From: Streptomyces shenzhenensis
GTDB taxonomy: Bacteria; Actinomycetota; Actinomycetes; Streptomycetales; Streptomycetaceae
Length of the DNA stretch: 64,000 nucleotides
Direction: 5' to 3'
Assembly: GCF_021462265.1 (NCBI RefSeq)
Contig: NZ_JAJONF010000007.1
Span: 1-64,000, forward strand
Shown here one piece after another: positions 42,176 to 50,139 of the stretch; positions within the stretch are counted from its first letter, which is position 1; every line of letters starts with the position of its first letter. The translations under genes were made by a program, and so were the position numbers. The notes under the pieces are model-generated. The model made no database searches and had not been told where the DNA came from. It saw only the letters and a program-made list of their open reading frames with translations.

Positions 42176-43867
42176 GTGACCCACGACCACGACCTGGTGC
42201 TCCGCCCGACCGAGGCGCAGACGGCCGCAGCCCTGAACCCGCCCGCCGGCCGAAGCGGCGGGGACCTGGTCGTGGAGACCCTGGCCGGGCTCGGCGCGAC
42301 CACCGTCTTCGGGCTGCCCGGCCAGCACGCCCTCGCCGTCTTCGACGCGCTGCGCCGCTCCGCCCTGCGCTATGTCGGCCTGCGGGTGGAGAACAACGCG
42401 GGCTTCGCGGCCGACGCCTACGGCAGGATCACCGGCGAGGCGGCCCCGCTGCTCCTCTCCACCGGCCCCGGCGCGCTGACCTCGCTGGCCGCGCTGCACG
42501 AGGCGGCCGCCGCCTCCGCCCCCGTCCTGGCGATCAGCAGCCAGATCCCGACGGCGGGCCTGGGCGGCGGCCGCCACGGATATCTGCACGAACTCCCGGA
42601 CCAGGCGGCCGCCTTCCGGGGCGTGGTGAAGTCGGTCCACACGGTCCGCGCCCAGTCGCAGATCCCGTCCGCGCTCGCGGCGGCCTGGAAGTCGGCCCTG
42701 ACCGCCCCGCACGGCCCGGTGTGGGTGGAGATCCCGCAGGACGTGCTCCTCGCCAGGACCGCGCTGCCCGTGGTGACGGCGGTGGACGCCACCCCGGACG
42801 AACTCCCCCCGCGCCCCGAACTGACGGCGGTGGCGGCCGACCTGCTCTCGCACGCCGCCCGGCCGGCGATCATCGCGGGCGGGGGAGTGGTACGAGCGGA
42901 CGCGTCCGGCAAACTCCGTCAGCTGGCCGAGAAGCTGAACGCCCCGGTCGTCACCACCTTCGGCGGCAAGGGCGCGTTCCCCTGGCACCACCCCCTGTCC
43001 CTGCAGTCCTGGCTGGAGGACCGCCACACCACGGACTTCCTGGCGGACGCCGACGTCCTGCTGGTGGCCGGCTCGGGCCTGGGCGAACTCTCCTCCAACT
43101 ACCACACGTTCAAGCCGCGCGGCCGGGTCGTCCAGATCGAGGCGGACCTCGGCAAGCTGGAGTCCAACCACCCGGCACTGGGCATCCACGCGGACGCGAG
43201 GCCGGCGTTGCAGGCGTTGCTGGAGACGGTGAGTCCGCGCGAGGACGACAGTGCGGCGGACCGGGTACGAGACCTGCTCTCGCGTGTCTCGGAACGCCTC
43301 ACCGCCCAGGAACTCACCCTGGAACAGGAGGTGCTGGCGTCGGTCCGCCGCGCCCTGCCCGCCGGCTCCCCGTCCTTCTGGGACATGACGATCCTCACGT
43401 ACTGGGCGTGGTCAGCGTTCGACGCCCAGGCGCCGAACCTCATGCACTCCGCCCAGGGCGCCGGCGGCCTCGGCTACGGCTTCCCGGCGGCCCTCGGCGC
43501 GGCCGTCGCCGACCCCACCCGCCCGGTGCTGGCGGTCTCCGGCGACGGCGGCGCCCTGTACTCCGTCGCCGAACTGGCGACGGCGAAGCAGCACCACCTC
43601 CCGGTCACCTGGCTGATCGTCGACGACGGCGGCTACGGCATCCTCCGCGAGTACATGACCGACGCGTTCGGCGAGGCCACGGCGACGGAACTGACCCGCC
43701 CCGACTACGTGGCGCTGGCCGAGTCCTTCGGCGTCCCGGGCGTCCGGACATCCCCCGAGACGCTGGCGGCGGACCTGGCGACGGCGCTCGCGACGCCGGG
43801 TCCCTCGGTGGTGGTGCTTCCGGCGGTACTTCGGATGTTCGCGCCGACGCACCTGGGCTCGCTTTGA
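42176..43867 (+). CDS. ThDP-dependent acetolactate-synthase-like enzyme with altered cofactor motif
   Basis: From the GTG at 42176 the protein has 563 residues. It has the three domains of ThDP enzymes: an N-terminal Pyr domain with Glu72 (RVENNAGFAADAYGR) for cofactor activation and GPGALTSLAAL, a central domain (PAIIAGGGVVR, VTTFGGKGAFPWHHP), and a C-terminal PP domain. The PP domain begins GDGGALYS with Asp457. Where the motif normally ends in Asn-Asn or Asn (metal ligand), this protein has Asp483-Asp484 in LIVDDGGYGIL. It may bind metal differently or have unusual chemistry. It is not a housekeeping acetolactate synthase because no regulatory subunit is adjacent. Confidence 0.88.
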   Translation: MTHDHDLVLRPTEAQTAAALNPPAGRSGGDLVVETLAGLGATTVFGLPGQHALAVFDALRRSALRYVGLRVENNAGFAADAYGRITGEAAPLLLSTGPGALTSLAALHEAAAASAPVLAISSQIPTAGLGGGRHGYLHELPDQAAAFRGVVKSVHTVRAQSQIPSALAAAWKSALTAPHGPVWVEIPQDVLLARTALPVVTAVDATPDELPPRPELTAVAADLLSHAARPAIIAGGGVVRADASGKLRQLAEKLNAPVVTTFGGKGAFPWHHPLSLQSWLEDRHTTDFLADADVLLVAGSGLGELSSNYHTFKPRGRVVQIEADLGKLESNHPALGIHADARPALQALLETVSPREDDSAADRVRDLLSRVSERLTAQELTLEQEVLASVRRALPAGSPSFWDMTILTYWAWSAFDAQAPNLMHSAQGAGGLGYGFPAALGAAVADPTRPVLAVSGDGGALYSVAELATAKQHHLPVTWLIVDDGGYGILREYMTDAFGEATATELTRPDYVALAESFGVPGVRTSPETLAADLATALATPGPSVVVLPAVLRMFAPTHLGSL

Positions 43868-44014
43868 TCACCTGATCGGCTGTCCGCGGTGGCCTGCACG
43901 GGATATGTCGGAGTTCCGGCTTTCCTGCGGGGCAGATCGCGCGACGGCTGCCGGCGGCCCGTGAGCCCGGTGGGTACGACGAGGCGGGCGATCGAGTGGG
44001 CCGGAGCGCGACTG
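43868..44014 (+). pseudogene. Remnant of the C-terminus of an AAA ATPase like the one at 52755
   Basis: Directly after the ThDP gene the DNA resembles the last 40 or so codons of the intact ATPase. DHLI matches EDLM, YVGVPAFLRG matches FGAVPSLHEG, and QIARRL is identical. One base is missing around 43931, shifting the frame before QIARRL. As in the intact locus, the junction reads CTGATGGGG, putting a TGA and the next ATG together. The rest of the ATPase is absent. Confidence 0.7.
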
Positions 44015-44236
44015 ATGGGGCGGGCGCAGAGGGGCAAGGACTCGTGGGAGAGTCCGGGCCCACAGGGCGGACAGCGCAGGCGCCAGGTCTTCGTCTTCAC
44101 CGAGGGCAAGGTGACCGAGCCGTCGTACCTCGGCATCCTCAAGGACCAGGCTGTCCCGCAGTCCGACAAAGTCCCGGTGGAGATGCACATCGCCGACCGC
44201 AAGGCGGACAGCGGGCGCAAGCCGCTCGCGCTGAGC
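44015..44236 (+). pseudogene. Truncated RloB-like gene (N-terminal 74 codons only)
   Basis: From the ATG at 44015 the frame reads MGRAQRGKDS, RRQVFVFTEGKVTEPSYLGIL and ends its similarity at GRKPLALS. This aligns along its whole length with residues 1-73 of the intact RloB-like protein at 54008 (MGKAKQGKES, VHVFTEGLVTEPSYIDII, QRKPLKL). After 44236 similarity stops and the XRE-TPR gene begins on the other strand. The DxD and later motifs are missing, so it is a broken gene. Confidence 0.82.
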
Positions 44237-44274
44237 CGCACCCCAACAAGTTCGAAGACCCGGTTTTACGGACC

Positions 44275-45624
44275 TCACGCCGCCTTGGCCGCAGCCACAT
44301 CGCGCGCACGGCGTACAAGCTCACGTACCGGCCTGGCAGTTGGGTGCCGACGCAGTTCCATGCTCATCGTGCGGAAGTGGTCGTCACCGCGGTTGGACGA
44401 GACGTGTTCGTATTCGTCCAGAAAACGTGACCAGCTCTCGCAGGCCGCGTCCAGGTGGCCGACGCGCAGCTGGCGTTGTGCGAGCAGGGCGTAGGAGTGC
44501 ACGCGGCCTTGGCGTTCCTGTTTCGGCTGGAGACGGATCGACTGCTTCAGCGCTTTGATCGAGCCCGCGAAGTCCTTCTCCTCGTGCAGGACGTGGGAGA
44601 CGTGGAAGAGGTAGGCGGTCTGGTCGTAGCCGCCGATCGCGTCCCTGTGGTTGTCAGCCTTCGACAGTGCGTCCTCCGCCTCCTTCAGGCGAGCATGGGC
44701 TTGTTGCTTCAGGCCCACCATGGACGCGGAGTGGGCCTGCTGGCCACGTAGGAACGCCACGAGACGCGGGCCCGCAGAGGGGGCTGCTTCCGCTGCGGAG
44801 TCCGCGAGTTCCAGGGCCTTGGGGCCGTAGCCAAGGTTGGAGGCCTGGAGGGACATGCCGCGCAGGGTCCGGCAGTAGGTGACGTGGTCTTCCGCCTCGC
44901 GAGCCAGGCCGAGGGCTTGGACGTAGTAACGCTGTCCGAGGCCGTGGGCCTTCTCGTACATGGCCATCCAGCCGGTCAGGTACGTGAGGTCGGATGCGGC
45001 GGCCAGCATGTCCTTGCGGACGGATTCTGTGGCCTGCGCCTGGAGCCAGGGGCCGACGGTGTTGACGAGGAATGCGGACGCCATGGGCAACGCGTGCCCG
45101 GCACCGAGTTCGTCGAGGATGTCCGCGATCCGATCGGTCATGGTGCGGATGGACTGCACCTGTGAAGAGCCGATACGAACCGTCTTCTTGCCCGGAGTCA
45201 CAGATTCGGATGCCGCTCGTGCGGGGAGGGGGAACGCGGGTACAGACAAAGCGGCTGAGAAGACCGTGGCTGCCAGCAGGCTGCGGCGGGACGGATCCAT
45301 TGTTGCCCTTCCGAGGTCGATCAGCTCCTCGACAGTGTCGGCGGACTGTGCCCCCATGAGTGACGGCGCGGGCTCCAGGCCCGCTTCCGCGTGGGTGACG
45401 GGTCGTCCAAGTCGCGCCGAGAGGGCCTCGACGATCAGGGCCCTGACCTGGTGCTTTGGCTGGACCCCTGCAATCCAGTGCGCGACTGCGGTGCGGTCGT
45501 ACGAAAGGTCGAGTCCTGCCTGAGGGCCGAGGCGGTTCACCTGCTGTGCGAGCTGGGTCCTGGTCCATCGTGCCTGGTCAAGCAGGTTGTCCAGGGCGCG
45601 GTTGGGGGTGCGCTTCCGTGCCAT
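44275..45624 (-). CDS. XRE-family regulator with TPR-like sensor domain
   Basis: The 449-residue protein has an N-terminal XRE HTH (about 10-65: RTQLAQQVNRLGPQ, YDRTAVAHWIAGVQP). A helical linker follows with a RRSLLAATVFSAAL stretch that resembles a relic Tat or membrane motif. The long C-terminal array of helical TPR-like repeats covers about 190-430 (DLTYLTGWMAMYEKAHG, AREAEDHVTYCRTLRG, YALLAQRQLRVGHLDAACESW). This layout is common in Streptomyces accessory regions, where TPRs may sense peptides or partners. The downstream small genes are divergent across 177 bases. Confidence 0.88.
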   Translation of the reverse strand: MARKRTPNRALDNLLDQARWTRTQLAQQVNRLGPQAGLDLSYDRTAVAHWIAGVQPKHQVRALIVEALSARLGRPVTHAEAGLEPAPSLMGAQSADTVEELIDLGRATMDPSRRSLLAATVFSAALSVPAFPLPARAASESVTPGKKTVRIGSSQVQSIRTMTDRIADILDELGAGHALPMASAFLVNTVGPWLQAQATESVRKDMLAAASDLTYLTGWMAMYEKAHGLGQRYYVQALGLAREAEDHVTYCRTLRGMSLQASNLGYGPKALELADSAAEAAPSAGPRLVAFLRGQQAHSASMVGLKQQAHARLKEAEDALSKADNHRDAIGGYDQTAYLFHVSHVLHEEKDFAGSIKALKQSIRLQPKQERQGRVHSYALLAQRQLRVGHLDAACESWSRFLDEYEHVSSNRGDDHFRTMSMELRRHPTARPVRELVRRARDVAAAKAA

Positions 45625-45801
45625 GTCCTCAACTCCCGAGGGCCTTCATGGTGTCCAACGACGGCGTTCACGGCGTTCACGGTCCCACCGTCCTCCAACG
45701 GTACCTGCGGAGGGTGTCCGAGCGGTTACCTCTTGCACAGGCGCCGAGTGATCTCGGCCGAAACGGGAGACCCCCGCGACCGCTAGCGACGGCCCGGGGG
45801 C

Positions 45802-46188
45802 ATGGCACTCAACCACTATGGAGTTGAGAACGTGTTGCACCATATCGCCCGCCTCATCGAGCCGCTGCTGCGGCTGGTGTGGCCCGCCTCCGGGCGCCGA
45901 CGGCATTTCCCCGGGGGAGGGGCGCTGCTCACCCCCGTGTCTGCCGCTACCCACCTCGCGCCCAACCGCGCGCCCTCGCTGTACGAAACCCCCCTCCGTG
46001 GCGAAGACTCCCCACTTGTCCGCCCCTACCTCCTCGCCCACGAACAACGCGAGCAGGCCAGACGGCAGCGCGCTCGCCGTCGGACCCTCTGGCTCGCCGT
46101 GCACGGCGTCGATGCGGGGCCTCGGCAAATCCACGGAGCGGACATCGGTTCGGACCGAACTCACGCCACCGAGGTGACCGTCGCGTGA
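45802..46188 (+). CDS. Small basic hypothetical protein, Streptomyces type
   Basis: The 128-residue protein has an N-terminal amphipathic helix (VLHHIARLIEPLLRLVWP) and a C-terminal Arg-rich helix (LVRPYLLAHEQREQARRQRARRR) followed by LWLAVHGVDAGPRQIHG. I recall the latter as a common motif of Streptomyces hypotheticals linked to XRE-type regulators. A GTG at 45832 with a GGAG site is an alternative start. It overlaps the next gene by four bases (GTGA). Function unknown. Confidence 0.7.
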   Translation: MALNHYGVENVLHHIARLIEPLLRLVWPASGRRRHFPGGGALLTPVSAATHLAPNRAPSLYETPLRGEDSPLVRPYLLAHEQREQARRQRARRRTLWLAVHGVDAGPRQIHGADIGSDRTHATEVTVA

Positions 46189-46538
46189 TCTACGAGAGCC
46201 ACGACATCGCCGCCTCCACAGTCAGCCGGCCCCGCCTCCTTCCCTGGCCCAACCTCGATGGCAACCCCTGCTACCTCGTCACCGACACCACCGGCACCGG
46301 TCATCTCTCCCGCATCGCCGACAACGTCGAAGCCGTCCAACTCGACATGGCCGACGACCTCCTCGACCACGCTGCCGATCTCCTGGGTGACAGCAAGGCC
46401 ACCGCGCCCCAACTTCATTTTCTCGCAGCCCGATTGACCGAATCGCTGCGCGACGTGCACCGCATCGCCCGTAGCAGGGGCGCCCGCCTGTCCGTCCCGG
46501 ATGACGACGAGGTCCTTGCGGAGGACACCGGCACCTGA
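46185..46538 (+). CDS. Small hypothetical protein coupled to the preceding gene
   Basis: The 117-residue acidic, soluble protein starts with a GTG overlapping the upstream stop. It begins VIYESHDIAASTVSRPRLLP, followed by GNPCYLVTDTTGTGHLSRIAD and a helical, acidic C-terminus ending DDDEVLAEDTGT. The four-base overlap shows translational coupling. I recognise no domain. It is opposite in charge to its neighbour, so the two could form a complex; that is speculation. Confidence 0.68.
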   Translation: MIYESHDIAASTVSRPRLLPWPNLDGNPCYLVTDTTGTGHLSRIADNVEAVQLDMADDLLDHAADLLGDSKATAPQLHFLAARLTESLRDVHRIARSRGARLSVPDDDEVLAEDTGT

Positions 46539-46614
46539 CCCGCCGATCCGGCCCGTCACCGCCGAGCGTGCGGACGTTCCCGCCATAAAGCCTCGTACGT
46601 CCGCGCGCTCAGCC

Positions 46615-46884
46615 ATGTCCCCCGTCCGGATCTCCTCCCCCTACCCCGCCGCCGAGGCGCAGGGACGCTGGTACCTGACCGATTCCTGGACCCTGCCACC
46701 CGTCCGGACCATCCCCGTGGACGCGGCCCACGCACCGCTTCGCATCGTGACGCGCAGGCCAGACACGCTCAGCGTGTACCGCCTCCTCCGAGCGCTGGCA
46801 CGCACCCGCAGCGCCGTCGTACGGCACCGGCACCGTGACTTCGATCCGCCTCTGGCTCACACCGTGATCGCTTGGCCTTCGTGA
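46615..46884 (+). CDS. Small hypothetical protein
   Basis: The 89-residue frame begins MSPVRISSPYPAAEAQGRWY and contains WTLPPVRTIPVDAAHAPLRI and VYRLLRALARTRSAVVRHR. Composition and regular spacing look protein-like and fit the small-gene cluster. There is no clear ribosome-binding site and the start is uncertain. It lies 12 bases before the kinase-like gene. Unknown function. Confidence 0.5.
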   Translation: MSPVRISSPYPAAEAQGRWYLTDSWTLPPVRTIPVDAAHAPLRIVTRRPDTLSVYRLLRALARTRSAVVRHRHRDFDPPLAHTVIAWPS

Positions 46885-46896
46885 CAAGATCTGGGC

Positions 46897-47421
46897 GTGA
46901 CGACGTTGTTCCTGACGGTTGGCCTGCCCGGGGCCGGAAAGACCACGAGAGCTCGACAGCTGGCCAAGGAGCACAACGCGCTGCGGCTGACGCCGGATGA
47001 GTGGATGCGCCCGCTGTTCGGCGATCCGCAGCCGGCCGGGAAGCGCAATGTGTTGGAAGGTCGGCTGCTCTGGCTGGGTCTGGAGGCGCTGAAACTGGGA
47101 ACGAACGTGATCCTGGATTTCGGATGCTGGTCTCGTGACGAGAGGTCCGCGATCCGCTGGCTGGTGATGTCTGTGGGCGCGTCCTGTCAACTCGTGTACG
47201 TACCGGTGGACCACGAGACCCAACGTGCTCGGATCGCCCATCGCCAGTCGACCACCCCCGATCAGACCTTCGTGATGAGCGAGACGGAGCTCTTGCACTG
47301 GAGGACGCTGTTCGAGGAGCCCGACGCCACGGAACTCGATGGACATGAGGTGGGAGAGCCGCCTCCCGGGTGGTCAGGATGGCTGGAGTGGGCCGCCGAC
47401 CGGTGGCCATCGCTCGCGTGA
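46897..47421 (+). CDS. P-loop kinase-like protein (AAA_33/zeta-toxin-like)
   Basis: The 174-residue protein has a Walker A motif GLPGAGKTT at 8-16 and LTPDEWMRPLFGD, where Asp resembles the phosphate-acceptor region of small-molecule kinases. NVILDFGCWSRDERSAIR is like the Walker B/lid region. The layout matches kinases that phosphorylate small molecules, including chloramphenicol phosphotransferase and zeta-like toxins. No antitoxin is obvious upstream. It starts with GTG at 46897. The substrate is unknown. Confidence 0.8.
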   Translation: MTTLFLTVGLPGAGKTTRARQLAKEHNALRLTPDEWMRPLFGDPQPAGKRNVLEGRLLWLGLEALKLGTNVILDFGCWSRDERSAIRWLVMSVGASCQLVYVPVDHETQRARIAHRQSTTPDQTFVMSETELLHWRTLFEEPDATELDGHEVGEPPPGWSGWLEWAADRWPSLA

Positions 47422-47539
47422 CTGCCCGGCCAACCTTGGTGCCGCCCGGTAACGCAGCCGTGCCAGAAGCGCCGAGCCAGGAAAGATCCGCCGGACAGGC
47501 CCCATGCAGGGTGTCAGAGGCAGCCCCTACCGTGCTCGC

Positions 47540-48046
47540 ATGACGCACTGGATACGCCGGCCCCTCCCACCTCACGAAGAGGTCAACGTCGTTTTCTTCC
47601 GCGGGATGTCGCTGGACGAGCTCGTCCGGGGACTCCTCGCCGCACAACGCATGCCTCTCGCGTACGGCAAGGGCGCCGACTGGGGTGTGATCATGCACGA
47701 CATGCTGGGCTGGGACAGCGACGACCACGGCCTGGTCGACTACGGGCGGCTGTGCCGGGCCGGCGGTGAACTCGCCGTCTTCGTGACAGAGCCGTGCATC
47801 GCCAAGGCGCACGGTCCCGAGTTCGGCTACTACCGCGACGGACGTCTGATCACCGGCCTCAGCTTCGAGACCCCGTCCTACGGGGTGGGCGAGCGGCCCG
47901 ACCTGCTGGCATCCGTCCTCGCGGCGGCGAACCTGATCGGGCCGCACGCGGAATGCGGCGGCGACGGCGAGGCAGGGATCGCGCGGTCGATCGCGGCTCA
48001 CTTCTCGCTGCCCGACCTCGACCTGCCCGCCCCCGCCCTGCCGTGA
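47540..48046 (+). CDS. Hypothetical protein, possibly DUF6461
   Basis: The 168-residue protein from the ATG at 47540 begins MTHWIRRPLPPHEEVNVVFF and contains FFRGMSLDELVRGLLAAQ, GWDSDDHGLVDYGRLC and EFGYYRDGRLITGLSFE. This resembles the Streptomyces family I know as DUF6461. It is soluble, acidic and of unknown role. It converges on the small inhibitor gene with one base between their stop codons. Confidence 0.72.
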   Translation: MTHWIRRPLPPHEEVNVVFFRGMSLDELVRGLLAAQRMPLAYGKGADWGVIMHDMLGWDSDDHGLVDYGRLCRAGGELAVFVTEPCIAKAHGPEFGYYRDGRLITGLSFETPSYGVGERPDLLASVLAAANLIGPHAECGGDGEAGIARSIAAHFSLPDLDLPAPALP

Positions 48047-48047
48047 T

Positions 48048-48407
48048 TCAGCAGGGCCCCGGGCCCACCCCGTCGATGCGGCCGCCGAAGTCGCCGCCGT
48101 ACTGGGAGCGCCAGTCGCCGTTGTAGACGTCGCGCTTCTCGACCGGGGACCAGTTGACGAAGCAGGCGCGGGTGGAGGCGACGAAGGAGCCGACGTTGTC
48201 GTGGAGGTTCGGCGGCATGTCGCGGTAGCCGCTGCGGGACGTCCACTCCCAGTAGTCGCCGTCGAAGCCCTCTCCGCTCCAGAAGCACACCGAGCCGTCG
48301 GGGCAGGCGGGAGGACCGGCGGCCGCATGTGCGGAGGCGCTCTGGGCGGGGACGACGAGCGCGGTCAGGGCGAGGGCGGTGGCCAACGACCACGTACGCA
48401 GCTTCAC
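48048..48407 (-). CDS. Secreted peptidase-inhibitor-like protein (I36/beta-gamma-crystallin type)
   Basis: From the GTG at 48407 (GGAGA just upstream) the protein has 119 residues with a signal peptide (WSLATALALTALVVPAQSASA). The mature domain CPDGSVCFWSGEGFDGDYWEW, then NLHDNVGSFVASTRACFVNW and the final GPGPC, has the cysteine and aromatic pattern of peptidase inhibitor family I36 (SMPI-like). It probably inhibits extracellular metalloproteases; the target is inferred from family. Confidence 0.85.
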   Translation of the reverse strand: MKLRTWSLATALALTALVVPAQSASAHAAAGPPACPDGSVCFWSGEGFDGDYWEWTSRSGYRDMPPNLHDNVGSFVASTRACFVNWSPVEKRDVYNGDWRSQYGGDFGGRIDGVGPGPC

Positions 48408-48591
48408 GGGATTCTCCGGAACGATGAGTCGGGGCGCCCCGACGGAACTGTCGAGGCGCACCCATGCTCCTGGGCGATCACCGTGACACGCCCGACGCCA
48501 AGATCGACTTCACTGGTGTGGGGGAACTAGTAGTTCAACACCACCGGAGGGATCCACCCCACGACATAGTGCAGGCAGGAGGTGAGCTGCA

Positions 48592-49140
48592 GTGTCCATC
48601 ATGAGCGACCTGATCGAGCGGGGCGGTATCCCGGAGGGCTTCAAGGTCGAGGTCTTCGACGGAAGGGTGATCATGACCCCGCGGAGCCCGGAGCAGGACT
48701 GGACCGTTTCCGATGTGAAGGACGCCGTCAAGGCCGCGGGGATCGCGCGGGAGCGGGTCTTCGGGGACGTGCTGATCACCTTCCCGGGAGAGAATGACGC
48801 GGCGCCGGATCTCACGATCGTCGGCTTCGACGCCGAGCGGCGTAAGAACAGCTACTCCTGCCTCGATGTCCTCGCGGTGGTCGAGGTTCCCTCCGAGCCG
48901 GGGGACGAGAAGGACTACGTGCGGAACGTCCAGAAGTACGGGCGGTTCGGGATCGACTTCTACCTGATCGCGGACCCCTTCAAGAAGATGGTCACCCTGT
49001 TGTCGGAGCCGCAGCCCTCCGGGTATGGGCAGGCCGCCGAATTCCCGTACGGCGAGACGGTCAGTTTCACTCTCGCGACGGGGGAGCGGGTAAAGGTCGA
49101 CACCAGCACGTTTCCCACGCGCGGCGAAAGTGAGCGGTGA
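48592..49140 (+). CDS. Uma2-family putative PD-(D/E)XK endonuclease
   Basis: The 182-residue protein has the Uma2/DUF820 fold: GFKVEVFDGRVIMTPRSP at the N-terminus, VLITFPGENDAAPDLTIVG with the conserved Asp, and AVVEVPSEPGDEKDYVRNVQKYGRFGIDFYLI (quoted in part) with the E-x-V and Y motifs of the nuclease-like core. Uma2 proteins are numerous in Streptomyces and of unknown role. A GGAGGT site precedes the GTG at 48592; an ATG at 48601 is an alternative. Confidence 0.88.
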   Translation: MSIMSDLIERGGIPEGFKVEVFDGRVIMTPRSPEQDWTVSDVKDAVKAAGIARERVFGDVLITFPGENDAAPDLTIVGFDAERRKNSYSCLDVLAVVEVPSEPGDEKDYVRNVQKYGRFGIDFYLIADPFKKMVTLLSEPQPSGYGQAAEFPYGETVSFTLATGERVKVDTSTFPTRGESER

Positions 49141-49194
49141 CGGGTGACGACGGCCGTACAGGTGCATCCGTACGACCGTTGTCTCCTCTAGTTC

Positions 49195-50001
49195 CTACCA
49201 GATCGCGTCGACCCACTCGGGGTGGTCGATGAACGGGTTCCGGTTGTGCTGGTAGGTGCTGTAGATGACGTCGTTGCGGTTCTCCTCGAAGGAGTCCGGC
49301 GGGTCCTCGTCGTTCCACTGCTTGAGGACCGAGAGCTTGCCGATGTACGGGGTGGAGCCGTTGTTGACCTTGTCGTCGGGCTCCAGGTCGGCGAACCCGT
49401 CGCCGCCCTCGTAGCGGACGGCCATGTAGAGGATCATGCGGGCCACGTCGCCCTTGACCGCGTCGCGCGGCTCGAAGGAGTCCGAGTCGACCTTGCTGCC
49501 GCCGCTGTTGGTGAAGGTGGAGCCGCCCTCGTCGAAGTCGAGGTTGCCGCGCTTGCCGTTGACCGCCACGTCCTCGGGCCGGATGTGGTGCAGGTCCGTG
49601 CCCGGGCCGGTGGACGTGGTCAGGTCGCCGTGCGAGATCGCCCACACGTGCTCGCGGTTCCAGTCGCCGCCGGCACCGCCGTTGAGGGACTTGCTGCGCG
49701 AGATGCCCGAGTACAGCAGGATCACGTTGCTGCTGTTGTTCGGGTCCTGGTCGGTCTTCTTCAGGGCGTCCCACAGCGCCGAGTACGAGAGATTGGTGAC
49801 GTTCGCGCTGATGATCGTGTGCAGGGACGACTTGAGGCTCGTACCCGTCTTGCCGATCGCGTTCTTGTAGTACGTCGAGTCGTACGCGGTCGTGGTGGCG
49901 GCGGCCGGGGTCGCCGTCAGCGCCGGGGCGGTGAGGCCCACCAGGACGGCGGCGGTCGTCAGGGCCACCGACTTCCAGCGCCGGATGTATGTCGCCAGCA
50001 T
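49195..50001 (-). CDS. Secreted endonuclease I-family nuclease
   Basis: The 268-residue protein has a signal peptide (VALTTAAVLVGLTAPALTATPAAA) and the endonuclease I domain: NREHVWAISHGDL with the active-site His, GTDLHHIRPEDVAVNGKRGN, and PRDAVKGDVARMILYMAVRY. It is a beta-beta-alpha-metal (HNH-like) non-specific DNase. It may digest extracellular DNA for nutrients. The ATG at 50001 follows AAACTCTTT, with a weak ribosome-binding site. Confidence 0.92.
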   Translation of the reverse strand: MLATYIRRWKSVALTTAAVLVGLTAPALTATPAAATTTAYDSTYYKNAIGKTGTSLKSSLHTIISANVTNLSYSALWDALKKTDQDPNNSSNVILLYSGISRSKSLNGGAGGDWNREHVWAISHGDLTTSTGPGTDLHHIRPEDVAVNGKRGNLDFDEGGSTFTNSGGSKVDSDSFEPRDAVKGDVARMILYMAVRYEGGDGFADLEPDDKVNNGSTPYIGKLSVLKQWNDEDPPDSFEENRNDVIYSTYQHNRNPFIDHPEWVDAIW

Positions 50002-50086
50002 AAAGAGTTTCCCATCTACGCGGGTTGACGAGGCGGCAAGAAGGAGCGTGGCATGGACATGAAGACATGCAGGTAAACGGAACGTA

Positions 50087-50116
50087 AAAAGAGGCCCCCG
50101 GCCGTGTGGCCGGGGA
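50087..50116 (-). terminator. Rho-independent terminator of the GT39 gene
   Basis: Read on the minus strand, GGTCCCCGGCC-ACAC-GGCCGGGG forms an 8-bp GC stem followed by CTCTTTTT, starting 24 bases beyond the stop codon. A U-run terminator is uncommon in Streptomyces. Confidence 0.88.
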
Positions 50117-50139
50117 CCATCTTCGGGTGCCGGACCGCG

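Noticed and set aside
46897..47421. Zeta-type toxin in a toxin-antitoxin pair
   Set aside because: The P-loop protein lacks a recognisable epsilon-type antitoxin neighbour; kept as generic kinase-like protein.
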